Made by a program: the position numbers and the translations under genes. Shown piece after piece: positions 33,101 to 44,187 of a DNA stretch of 64,000 nt. This DNA comes from Mycogone perniciosa (lineage: Eukaryota > Ascomycota > Sordariomycetes > Hypocreales > Hypocreaceae). Positions within the stretch are counted from its first letter, which is position 1; each line of letters opens with the position of its first letter. Below the pieces are notes generated by a model. It was not told where the DNA came from. It ran no database searches and was given only the letters and a program-made list of their open reading frames with translations. The DNA lies in NCBI GenBank assembly GCA_025331125.1, contig JAOALB010000057.1, positions 124,001 through 188,000 of the forward strand, read 5' to 3'.

Positions 33101-35589
33101 TCGGTAGGACCTTTGCCATAGTCCTTCCTACCTAGTAATATGATGATCTGTGACGATGATCTGTGACCTACGAGTAGTGCGCTCGAGAGTCTTCTGTTAG
33201 TGGCCCCTGTGAGCGTTTTGTTACTCTAAAATCACATGGCCGAAGCATGAGCTCCTGTGGCCTCGGTACGGTACGCCTCAAGCCTCTAATAGTTCAAAGA
33301 AGACATCCGGCGACAGTGACTGTTGGCTAGGCGTTTCAAGCAGCCGTCTGCCATGCACCTTGGCACCTTATTGACACACCAGCCAGGCCAACAAGGGTCA
33401 GAATAACTAGCCGATGGGCCGTCGACCATTTCTGGAGATCCCATCGGATCAGCCGTCCGGGATGGGCAACCTGGCGCCAGGGGTTGTGCTGCGGGGGAAA
33501 TTGCGCTGATGGAAGCGATGGAACCTTTAGAGAATCGACTGGGCGATTCCTGTGCTAGTCCCCAGACAAGTGTTGCTGTAGCGCCTACCAACAAGTCGTA
33601 CCCCAGACTTACTCTTGATGGCCTGTACTCGTATGCAGTATGAGGAATACTACCGAGTGCGATGTTGGCTGGCATGTAAGGAAAGGTTTTCCAGAACGAG
33701 AGGGTGGGCGGGCGGTGTATGTCAGTGGAAGGGCGAGTTCATCCCTGTGGAACCATCGGTTGCTTCTGGCCAAGATTGACCTGATAGCCTGACGCTCCCA
33801 GGCCTTGCATGCACCGTCGTCACCGTTTCGTTTGTTCCTGCGTCCATCTAGTCCTTCTGGCCGTCTCAGGGGCGTGGCGCAGTGCCCGGACAGACAGTGA
33901 ATGTCTCGTCGATGTTTGTTCCAAGCCGTGCTCACGCACAATCGTCGGGAACCAAGACACGGCCCCTGCTACATAAAACAGTTTGCTATTGACGTGTGTC
34001 AGACAGATGATCATTTCTGGCTTTGTGGGAACTCCTTATATAATTTTACAGTAGAAGACATAGGGCGAGGGCGACAAAACTCGAAATGAAGATGGCGTAG
34101 GATCAAGATGCGATGGATGATGGCAAGATGGACTGTGGACCGTGGAACTGAATGTACGAGTGTCCCCGAGCCCTTCGCACGGAGAAATACGGGGAAACAT
34201 ACACAGTGTCGAGTTCCAAACCAGTACTGTATAAAGGACTGGCGAAATGACTATGGAACGCATAGCAAAAATGGGTTCTTGGCAACATGGAACACGTGCA
34301 AGATTATTTGTGATGAATATCCACGCTGCTTGTATCTGTTTTCTGAAACCTTGGCGACAAGACATTCTTCTTGGGATAGAATGAGGACAGTGATGATGAA
34401 TCATGCACTGTAGAGCACAGTATGTACTAACAGTGCGGATACCGCGGTTGCACTGACTCGCATAAGAGTGGCGACCACTCACAACAAGGAAAATTCTTCC
34501 ATACGACAATGCAAGGTTACGTGCATTTTCCACAGTTACAGGCACCAGCCATCCACCAGAAGAAGCTTCGAAGCCAATTACTCCCCGAGTATCCGCAAAA
34601 TGGAAAAACGGAACCAAGAGGAGGCCAATTAAGTCACACTGCCGTGAGACAATGCGAATGGGACGGATAAGGATAATCAACTTCAAGTCGAGTCGCAATC
34701 CCTGGCTCTCTCGGGTCATCGTGCGGCGTCTCCGCATGGAATCCAAATCCACAGCGGTTCCCCATACTACTACGAGTACTACGAGTACTGCTACTACTAC
34801 TCCGTACATACACTACTACTAGGATTCCATTCATTTCTCGGGGACATTTGCGGAAATTGCTATTCCTGGCTTGGGGAAACAAGGATTGCTTCAGAGTGCT
34901 ACTCAATTGCTGATGATTCACATGTTCAGATGCTACCAGCCCTTCGCTGTACTCCGTACATGCCCCGAGGCTTGACGTTTGTCACTTTGCCCGTCCGTCA
35001 CTCGCCCCGTCGATCTTCGTCCTGCCGGGCTCGGCCGTATGCAGCGAATCTGGTTAGGTTGAGGCCAATCGACGAGACTGGGGGGGTGGGCATTGGCTGA
35101 GAAAACCTTGAGCAGCGTGGAGAAGGCTGGCCAGCAGGCGTTCTCCACCACCAGGCCGTCCGCCCCATAGGCCGTGGCCACTCGCTCCACCGGACCACTT
35201 CCGACTCTCTGTGCTGCGTCTCTGCCAGGTTTTTTCGGCCCTGCTCTCCATTTCCAGCGTCGCCCGTCTCAGCCCGATGATGAGGGGTGCGGCCCCAGCT
35301 GAGACTAAGACTGGGGCCCGGAGAAGCCAAGGACGGGCTGTGGAAAGCTAACTTTTCAGAAGATGTGGTGTGGTGTAGTGTAGTGTGGACAAAGATCAAC
35401 AACCCGAAGCCCTCCATTGGCAGAAGAAGCCTACTACATAAAGGTCACTCTCCGTCCACCTTGCCCATTTCTCTCCTTTCTCTTCCTCCTCATCCACTCG
35501 CTTACTGTCCAGTTACACTCGTTGTCTGTACACTACCAGAAAAATCAGAAAATCCAACAATCCCCCCAGGATACCTTAATACCGTCAAA
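30182..35589. other. 5.4 kb gene-free gap
   Basis: The longest stretch without a supportable gene. The longest frame (34036-34809, minus) starts inside a TAC/GTA microsatellite and has no domain features. No transposase, reverse transcriptase, tRNA or rRNA signature was recognised. TACTCCGTA copies sit at 34798 and 34950 near a TAC-rich tract. The last 200 bases before 35590 are pyrimidine-rich, the probable leader of the CFEM gene. Regulatory or non-coding RNA content cannot be judged from sequence alone. Confidence 0.5.
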
Positions 35590-36194
35590 ATGAAGTACGC
35601 TTTCGTCGCTCTTGCCCTCGCTGCTCTGGCTCAGGCCCAGACCCGGGACGACATTCCCAAGTGCGCTCTTCCTTGCTTGGACAAGGCCGTCACCGACAAC
35701 ACCTCTTGCAAGACCACCGACTACGCTTGCGTCTGCAAGAACTTCGATGCCATCCAGGGCTCTGCCACTAGCTGCGTCATCAAGGAGTGCGGTGCCGATG
35801 TTGCCCTGAGTACGTTGATCTCCTCTATTTGTTTGTTAACCGCGGACATCTTGGCTAACTTGATTCTACAGACAAGGTCCTGCCCGCCACTCAGGCTCTC
35901 TGCGCGGCCCAGGGCGGCTCTGACACCTCCGCTGCTGTCACCACCTCCGCCGCCGCTCCCACCATCGCTGCTCCCACCACCGCTGCCGGCACCACTTCTG
36001 TTGTCAGCTCTGCTCCTGCCAGCACCTCCCAGGGCAGCTCTGCCCCCGCGACCACCCCCGTCGGCACTGGCTCGCCCACCGCTCCTCCCAGCAACGGCAC
36101 TGCTACCACCCGACCCACCGGCGCCCCTACCGCTGGCGCCGCTGCCATCGTCCCCGGCCTGGCCCTCCTGGTTCTCGGTGCTCTGGCTCTGTAA
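35590..36194 (+). CDS. CFEM-domain GPI-anchored cell-surface protein
   Basis: Two exons, 35590-35809 and 35872-36194 (GTACGT...TACAG), 180 residues. Residues 1-16 are a signal peptide (MKYAFVALALAALAQA). The CFEM domain follows with all eight cysteines in order: KCALPC, SC, YACVC, SC, KEC and, in exon 2, ALC. An Asp (KTTDYACVC) precedes the fourth cysteine, where haem-binding CFEM proteins carry their axial ligand. A Ser/Thr/Ala/Pro-rich stalk and a C-terminal hydrophobic tail (AAAIVPGLALLVLGALAL) give the usual GPI-anchor layout. The family is found on fungal walls and membranes; some members capture haem iron, others act in wall stability or host contact. Which applies here is unknown. It lies between two large gene-free regions. 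Confidence 0.92.
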
Positions 36195-38546
36195 GGGGTT
36201 TTCCCCAATATGGAGTGAAGGCTTTCTCGTCTTGAACGCGCGGGAGGGTCGTTAAAAAGTTGGGCATGTCGATGTGTGAAATGTGTTGGATTGGATCAAA
36301 TGCCTCCGGAAGGGGAGTGTAATACAGGAAATATAACCAGTTATATGGCTAATAATAATGTCTTCGGACGATTCTACCTGAAATCTGCTGTACTATGGAG
36401 TATTAAATGCCGAATTGTGTGATTTGTGAGTCTTGCGTGGTTTGACGTCAAAACTGCCATTGTAGAAAAGCCATCATGTCTGACCCGCAGAAAGCCATGT
36501 TTTACTGTCAAAATAGTGATTCATGGAATGCCTGAAAGAGCGCGACAACCCGCTGTCTTTGGCCCCGAGCTTCCGTTCCTGGAGAGTCAGCCATGTAAGA
36601 CAAAAGCGACCAATGACAAGAGCCACTTGCCGGGGGCCTTAATACGAGTAGTACGAGTAGTAATACTCTCCGTACGAAGGACTCTACTCCGTATACGTTG
36701 GACAAGTGCGGAGTAATAGTACCCAGTACTTCGTACCTAGCGGGAGTATCAACTACTACTAGGTACCTAGGCACTTCGTTATTTCGTAAAGGGTCTAGGT
36801 TGCTCCGTACTGCTACCACACATTTTTTATTCTCCTCGGCAACTCCGCAAAGAGAATAGCCACAGGTACGCACCCCTCCCCTTGTATGCTTTAACTTCAT
36901 TGGCATTGCTTTTCAGGTTCAGTTTCGGGGAAAACCAGTAGTAGTACAGCACACGGGGTCACGTTTCCAGGGAGGGTATAATGTCAAATGCCACATGATG
37001 TATATATGCCCAGAGGAGACAAGGTGCGTGTGTGTGTGCTGCAGGTGGGAGAATCGGGCTGTGGTTGGGCGTAATAGTCCACAACTCTGTCGCCTGGTCA
37101 ACAAGGAGATCTTTTGCTTCTTGTTGAAGTGGATAGTTGTGATGGATCGATGAGTGAGCTGTTCAATAACTGGGCGGATGTCAGTGGAATGCTGTCTCCG
37201 CTGAACAATGGAGGTCTTGCATTACTACACGGAGTACTCCGTATGTATGGGGTAGTTGACAGCATTACTCTGCTTACATACTAATATCATTACCATTACA
37301 ATAAACCTTACCCTGAAGATATTAATTCTGGGGTTTGTGGGTTGGTTATACGGGGTGGAGTTGGAGCAGCATCACCAACAAGATCCAACGTGTTATAGAC
37401 GAGATGACTACCGTTCCTTCGTATCCATATTTTCCACAGGCTGAAAAGATTTTATACGTGGTAGTCGTAGACTACTGAGTACTATCTAGATATATCCGTA
37501 CGCATATCGGGATTAATCGAAAATCTCTGGTGGCGCAGACGGGAAGGGCGAAAAAGTTCTGTTGTATTGATGAGTTACACGTAAAACCGCCACAGTTCTG
37601 AGATGGCGGCCATGCTAATGAGGGGTAGATGGGGTGTGTACGAAGTACGGAGCACGAAGGACCAAGTAGGTACTACTAGTACGGAGGACTACGGAGTACT
37701 AGTACTAGTGATACATGTGTGTGGGCTGATGACGACGTTATGACGGATTTGTTTTTTTTGTGCGGATTTGTGCAAATTTGGCGAGCCGGGGACTGTTCCC
37801 AGCATGAGGCAGCAGATCCATTCTACCGAGTACTTTTGTAGTTTCTATCCGTATTGTCGAGGATTCTTTAGGCAATGGGAGTATTAGTCAGTTGGTGCTG
37901 TTTATTGGTAAGTACATACAGTTGCGCAATTCCATTACGTTGTGCAGCACATCTCTGTCAGCCTGTCGCTCAATTGACAGCTCTTGTCCGTAGCTCTGAT
38001 CCTAATTTATTGGGTTTGAAACCAGAACCCTTAATGACGTCTTATGTGCGGAATACAGCAGCCAATAATCTTATAATTACTGAGTGCCAGCCTCTTAGGT
38101 GGTACTCTGGCGTGTCACACCAGCTCAGAGATCGGCATTGCTTGCAAGGGCATTGGTGACATCTTCGGGAACCAAGGAACTGGGCCACGGAGTACATGGA
38201 CATGCATAAAGCCTTGCTACTTCGTAGAGGGGCTGTATGTACATGGCGTCCAATAGTTTACAGTCAAGATGAAGCTGACGTGGAGGGACCTGCGAGATAG
38301 TTATTGTTCTATTAAGTCTCGAGCTCTTGGTAATCATTCTATCCAGTTGTGCTGGACCAGAGTCCTTAAAACGCCACTGAAGGAGCGTAAATCTTCGATG
38401 ATGCATAACAAGTTTGGCTATATGATCATGATACCTGCATCTCAACTTAGATCTACGCCATTAACTTAACCTGCTTGCAGCCAAACATTATCCTCTCATC
38501 AACATGCAACTATTGAAAGGCAATCACTGCCCATCACGCCCTACTC
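36195..38546. other. 2.35 kb gene-free region with the densest palindromic form of the dispersed word
   Basis: No supported gene. TACTCCGTA/TACGGAGTA occurs at 36685, 37235 and 37690. The copy at 37229-37242 forms the perfect 14-base palindrome ACGGAGTACTCCGT. Many TACGAGTA and ACTAGTAC variants lie around 36640-36800 and 37640-37710. Confidence 0.55.
37229..37242. repeat. Perfect 14-base palindrome built from two overlapping dispersed words
   Basis: ACGGAGTACTCCGT reads the same on both strands and contains both orientations of the recurring word overlapping at GAGTACTC. It is the most complete form of a short repeat found at least 23 times in the window; other copies are listed in the findings. 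Confidence 0.8.
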
Positions 38547-39252
38547 TCAAACAAACTCACTAATCTCCGCCTCCGGCACCCTCGTCCGCTGCTCAAACCC
38601 GTATGCTAGTCCAATCAATTCCTCTGACCACTTCTTTCCCAAGAAACTCACTCCGAATGGCACACCCGGCCCGGTCTCCACCAACTCCGGACTTCCGTCT
38701 TGGTATCGTATCGGGGCTGTGTCCGGGTAGTGCTCCATCGGGACCGTAATCAACGGAGTGCCAACCACGGCGGCCCACGTCGCCGATAAGGACGTAGGCA
38801 TGACCGCAGCGACGAGGTCGTGCCGTTCTATAGCACCGAGGACGCCGCCTGGTCCGCCCAAGTCTAGAAGATGCTCATACGCGGACTGAAAGCGCGGATC
38901 GGTGTTATCCCATTTTTGCTCAAACAGAATCTCATCCCAAATAGCCGTGTTCCGACGTGGAAACTCCTCAAGAGGGTGCCGTTGCGTCTGCTCGCGCACA
39001 TCGGAAAGCGTGTGGATGTTATTTGGGTTGGATGTAAGCTGAGCGAGGTAAGCCGCGAGATTGACGGGGAAGTCGGCCTGGAATATGACCCTCTCGGCTT
39101 CAACAAGTTGGTCTTCTGTTGCAGTGAAGTAGACAAATGGATGGTTTGCTTACCTGGACGACGTGGATACTGTTGAATAGGCCGCGTTCAAGCCCGTCGA
39201 CAAGCTGCTCCAGCGTCTCATCAAGGATATCAGGGGGTTATAGAGCAGACAT
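38547..39252 (-). pseudogene. Amidase relic with the catalytic core deleted
   Basis: Reading the minus strand, ATG 39252 is followed at codon 5 by TAA, then in the same frame by the amidase N-terminal segment DILDETLEQLVDGLERGLFN and SIHVVQ, ending at a GTAAGC donor (39153). The next homologous sequence, starting about 20 bases on, is already the C-terminal third: EDQLVEAERVIFQADFP, DVREQTQRHPLEEFPRRN, NTDPRFQSAYEHLL, GTPLITVPM and GPGVPFGVSFLGKKW, to TAG-free frame end at 38547. Roughly 290 residues expected between them, including the Ser-cis-Ser-Lys triad and the GGSSGG region, are absent. The gene cannot make an active amidase. The early stop and the deletion both point to a decayed copy. 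The C-terminal frame is otherwise remarkably well kept, so the deletion may be recent. Confidence 0.78.
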
Positions 39253-39470
39253 GTCTCGGTATTAATCTGGACGCATTGAATGGAAGATACGGGGAATCGG
39301 CGAAGACGGAGTCGGTTCATTTAGCCTGATCGGCGAGTTGCTGACCAAAATGGACGGAGCTCTATAATTAGGTGACAATGCTGTAATATTATAACAATCA
39401 TTCATCTATACTTGTATGGTTCTTTTAACAATTTATGTAGTAATTTTATAAACGTCGAGAAGGATCTCTA

Positions 39471-40622
39471 TCATCTGCCTGCTTCTATCTCTTCAATCCA
39501 CTCATAGACCTTCTTGGCTATAACCCAACTCGTATCTGTCGTCACAACATATTAGCAAACCAGAACGATTGAGTGCAACATATAACTCTGCAAACGGGGG
39601 GAGAACTTACGCTCCTGGATGCAGAACGCATGTGGTATATCCCCCTCATCGACCGCAATCTTCGTCCTCCCACCTCTCTCGCCATGATCTCTCCTCTTCT
39701 CAATAAATGCATCCCGCAAATGATTCGCCACCCAGTGGTCCTGCCTACCATAGAAGATAAAAAACTTCGGCGTCTGCTGCCTCTGTAACGCCTTCACATC
39801 GCTGCTGAACCCATTCGCGTTGCCAGTCTCCTGTGTCCCTTGCTCACCAGCCTCCGCGGTCACCTCCCACAACTCCTCTTCCCACTTCTCTTCACAAATA
39901 GTACTCAACTCTGAAATGCCGAGATGCAGTGCCTGCCACACACCGTCGCGGCTCTTGAGCCACTGGCTTGTCACGTCGGCCGCCCGCGGCGTGAACCCCA
40001 TGATGTTTGTGATGATCCACTGAAGAACAGCTAGTGAGAAGAAGCTCAGTATGAACTGCGCCAAGACATGCGCGTTGGCTTCCAATGTTGGGACGGATCG
40101 CAGGAGGGATACCCTCTTTCCACTCGGCGAGAATCCAATGTGAGTGAGCGTTGGGAAGAGCAAGAACCCATGCCGTAGATTTAGATGCGGCGCCCGGTCT
40201 GGGTTCTTCATGTGTCTGTGGAAGATCTCGACTGAGATATAGGAGCCAACGGAGTGGCCCATCAGAATGACAAAGTCATACGGCCGCTGCTTCTCACGCT
40301 CAGTACCAACAGGGACTCTTCTTGCGGCAACATCTTGATAGATACCCTCTATCTGACCATCCAAGTCCCACGGCTGCCCTCCCTTTCCAAACGGCTCATG
40401 ATCGTCATCACTAAAGCCCAAGAAGTTCCTCCCATAGATGTCGTAGGCCGTCCCACCAGCACCATCCGCCGTATCCAGCATCGCACGCAAACAATCCAGA
40501 AACACAGCGTAGAACTCAATCAGACCAGGGTTTCCACAGACGAAGTATATAAGGCCGCGTCTTTTGTAGGGAATGGCGCCTGATTGCCGCGGCTTGGCCA
40601 GCAGCGATATCGTCGGCGCCAT
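39471..40622 (-). CDS. Lipid-droplet-associated serine hydrolase (LDAH / DUF2305 family)
   Basis: Two exons on the minus strand, 40622-39611 and 39535-39471, joined by GTAAGT...GACAG, 358 residues. The intron is placed so that the protein ends HTSWVIAKKVYEWIEEIEAGR instead of running into intron sequence. Alpha/beta-hydrolase features are YFVCGNPGLIEFY (oxyanion strand), the nucleophile elbow LMGHSVGSY, IFYGRQDHWV with the acid Asp, and the His in DIPHAFCIQEH. A hydrophobic segment (AQFILSFFSLAVLQWIITNIMGF) could be the lipid-droplet hairpin. The family sits on lipid droplets in animals, yeast and fungi and is linked to sterol-ester or neutral-lipid turnover; its true substrate is debated. 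It lies tandem with, and 0.2 kb upstream of, the amidase relic. Confidence 0.88.
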
Positions 40623-41783
40623 GATGAGGGGCGCTGGGGTGTCTGCTGTCGTTTTGCGCAGCGGAATTGCTGGACCTGGTGGTGGACTTTGAGATATATA
40701 ATCAAGTAGAGCGAGTTTGCGTGGTATTTGCCGTCGTCATTGAAGGGGTCTGGTCTGATATGCAAGAGGGAGTTGGAATACCAGATGTTTGGCAATGGCA
40801 ACATTTTGGCTACAGTTTCGCCTCACTGCCTAGTGGGGCAGCCGAGGTTCCTATTCTACCCACTCACTCACTCACTTATTTCTTTCATTCATTCAGTCTT
40901 TGTTCCAAATTATAGGGGGATCAGACTGTTATATGTGAATCTTGAATACAAATCTAACAAATATGACAGGATACTTATGAAACGATCTTTGGCAAAACGG
41001 ATGTCTCTAACTAGTGTGTCTGTTCTGTCGGCTCAATGCGCGGATTGTTTGGGGCTTGCGGCACGACCGACCATGTTCTTAAGGCATTGGACGGATACGA
41101 AGAAGACATTATGCTAGTATTGATTTTGAAATCTCTCCCGGCTAGTTACCTATAAATGATGTAATGACTTGTGGAAGTAAGGTCATCCAGAATCGACGAA
41201 TCAGCTGCAGGCATTGCATTACAACCCTCTAAAGCGTGTATGAGAAACCACTGTTACATGTAGTGAAATGGGATCATCAGTCCCAATCAGTATTTTTATA
41301 TGTTTAGGAACATCATTGCTCCAAGGAGACATCACTCCTGTCATGCATGCTGTGACAAGCCTCATCCATCATGGTCTGACCAAAAACCATCACCAGATGT
41401 TTCACCCTTGTATAGGATATCCATCTCATCAATGCGACTCTTGTATCCCCTAAATTACGAAATATAAGAATCTATGCACACTTGGGCTTACTAGATGCGA
41501 CCCGCGATCGTCGGACCTCTGTTGCAGTGAGGCCCCTCGTGTGAGTGTGACTGTTGTAGATCAACGACTCCCATCCTAAACTTGACCAAGCTGTCAGATG
41601 AATTCATATTCCATTCATATGACCTGTATGAATTCATTTATTTTCGTTCCAGTTTATAGAGATAACAGTCGAGCTGCTTTTGTAATCATTATGGTGAGCC
41701 ATGTGTAAGTGAGATGACCAGCACGATTCGCAAAGAGAGCACCCAGACAAGAGATCCCCTGACTGACTATACCCCCTAGAAAC
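40623..41783. other. Divergent intergenic region between LDAH-like and aldo/keto reductase genes
   Basis: About 1.2 kb. Short frames at 40728-41117 and 41268-41453 have no features and are not called. No dispersed word copies were noticed. It presumably holds two promoters. Confidence 0.5.
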
Positions 41784-44043
41784 ATGATGGATGATGTCCT
41801 CATCTCTAACCGTAAGGAATCCTCAAGTTCTCTTACCGAAGAAACATCATTAACCGGGATCTTGTTTTCGTTGGAGTATAGTTCCTCCAGAATATCTACG
41901 ATCTGCTTTGCGTTCGCTACTTTCCCGCGGCGCAGTCAACCAGCACCTCTTCATCCAACACATCCAGTCTCAACACATAGAAGCCGGTCGTCGCTTCACC
42001 GAGCCGTTATTTATATTCACAGACGCCGACGCCGTGTCGGAATCCTGCTTGGACTACATCTCCCGGACGAGATGCTTGTTCTCAGCACAGCTGGCCTGGC
42101 ACTCAATCACATAGTGAGTTCCTCTCCATCCCGTCTCACATTGTTAGGCAATCTCAACGGGATAGGAAACGAATGCTTATGCATGAGTTAAAACAGTCTA
42201 TCGCACTTTGTCCAGTCCGTGATTATTGCACGCACCTCATGGAGCCCTGGCTCTTCCCTTGCGCACGTCCTCGATCAATTCAGCGGCGACGTCGTGCAAG
42301 CCATTCAAGCCCTCAAAGAAGGGCCCCCAGCGCGGACCATTGTGCTGAAAATCATCCTCAAAGATCTTCTCATTAATCTCGGAGACTGCCGAAAGTACTG
42401 CACCGTATTTAAGCTCCCCTTCCCGTTCCAGCGTGCGCAGAGACAAGTTCAAGATGCGCTGGTGTATTTCTTCCCCCAGGAAGCGGACAATCCTCTTGTC
42501 GCCCTTGATGAGGGTATACGGGGAAGTCTTCAGGTGTGTTTGCCTGAAGAGTCATCGGTTGAGACGGTTCCGTTGGGGCCGTATCGGATGCCCAGGTTGT
42601 TCAATGGTTTGTGGCAGCTCTCTTCGCCAGCCTGGGGAGCTGGGAATTCAGACGAACAAGAGAACTATCTCATTCATCTTGTTGAATCAGGGCTTGTGAC
42701 CACAGACATGGCAGACCCCTACGTAAGACTCCCACCACACAATATACAACTCATAAAGAGGATCAGAGAGTTGACACATTCAGTAGGGCGATGCAGAACT
42801 AGTTTATGGAGAATTCCGCAGCAAGCTTTCTAGCGAAGTAGCAGATAAAGTTTTTGCCATTACGAAATGGTGTGTCTTCAAGCCCATCGAGCAGGAGGTC
42901 ACAGCCGAGTGGGTGCTTGGACAAGTCCGAGAACGATGCCGTCGGCTCAGCGGGCGAGTTCAGCTATTGCAACTCGATTGGTGCAATGTATGTGTTAATA
43001 TTTCCCACCCCCTCATATTGCTTTTACTTCCATCTCATGGGGAGGTTGTTGACACTGGAACAGTACAGCGACAAGGAATACCTTAAAATCCTGGTTGAAC
43101 TTGTCGGCATCACAAAGACCCATCCGGAGTTGACTTCAGCTATTGGCCTCTGTAACTTTGACGCAGATCACACCTATGAAGTGTGCGAATATCTCAAATA
43201 CAGAACTGGAGAAGTCGGTATTGTATCAAACCAGGTCCAAGTAAATCCTCTCTTACACTATATCATAACCTTCACCACCTCTAATCAACAACACCAGTTC
43301 TCCTTCCTCGATACTCGGCCACTTAAGAAAATGATCACCATTTGCGAGAAGCACAATCTCAAACTCCTCACCTACGGCTCCTTCGTAAGCCCCTCCTCAC
43401 ACTCATCTCATATCAACCCACACTCACACTCACACTTATATCTTCCCAGTGTGGTGGCTTCCTCTCCGAAACCTGGCTTACCCAACCCGCTCCCGCTCTC
43501 TACTCCCCCTCCCGCCGCCTCACACCCTCGCAGCGCAAATATCTAGACGCCATTCACTCCTGGGGCTCATGGTACGACTTCCAATGCCTCCTCGGCATAC
43601 TCTTCAGCATCACCGCAAAACACAGCGTCGCCATTCCCAACGTCGCTACTCGCTGGGTCCTCCAACAACCGTGTGTCGCATCCGTCATCATCGGCACTAC
43701 GCTCGGTGCTTCCACCACATCTGCTGCAGCTTCACTAAACGAGGGAGCTTCACAACCACTCGGTGTCTCATCACCATCAAGTCAGCACCGCTCCTCATCT
43801 ATTTCCAATCACCGCAACTCCCTGTCTTTCCCATCGAATAAACGCGCCTCTTGGAACTTGAACAAGCGGTACTCGTCTAGTTTCAACTTTGCCCGGTCTC
43901 CGATGAAAACCCGCGCGATGGAGAACTTGCGCGTGTTTAGGTGGGAGCTTGACGAGGAGGATATAGCTATGATAAATGCCGCGGCGCTGGGCAAGGATGG
44001 TGAGAGAACGAATGCGTTGTATATAAAGATGGGTGATTGTTGA
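41784..44043 (+). CDS. Aldo/keto reductase with unrecognised N-terminal domain; catalytic His replaced by Asp
   Basis: Seven exons: 41784-41811, 41882-42113, 42197-42722, 42787-42987, 43064-43240, 43298-43384 and 43450-44043. All junctions are GT-AG and the frame is open throughout, 614 residues. Residues 1 to about 245 form a helical domain I do not recognise (PPEYLRSALRSLL, FTEPLFIFTDADAV, RTSWSPGSSLAHVLDQFSGD). From PRLFNGLWQLSSPAWG the sequence is aldo/keto reductase: TTDMADPYGDAE (Asp, Tyr), FAITKWCVF (Lys), IGLCNFD, NQVQFSFLDTRP and VATRWVLQQP. In the strand where relatives read LLQ-F-H-W, this gene reads LLQLDWCN, so the fourth tetrad residue appears to be Asp. A Ser/Asn/Arg-rich insertion (SSSISNHRNSLSFPSN) precedes the last helix. 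Role unknown; reduced or altered activity is likely. Confidence 0.82.
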
Positions 44044-44187
44044 AATGAGTACAGAATGATAGATTAGATTGAAATGGGATACGAGGGATGAGTGTGGATG
44101 CTTTATAGAACCATCATGAATTTGTTTATTTCCTAACCTGTCTCTTCCATGACGTTCTCCCAGTTTCACAAATATTAATACAAGCCC

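Noticed and set aside
34036..34809. 257-codon minus-strand frame in the large gap
   Set aside because: Its start lies in a TAC/GTA microsatellite that creates the Val-rich N-terminus, and the rest has no domain, splice or promoter support.
35287..36255. 322-codon plus-strand frame over the CFEM gene
   Set aside because: It shares exon 1 of the CFEM gene but reads through its intron and then a Pro/Leu-rich wrong frame; splicing at 35810-35871 gives the eight-cysteine domain and GPI tail instead.
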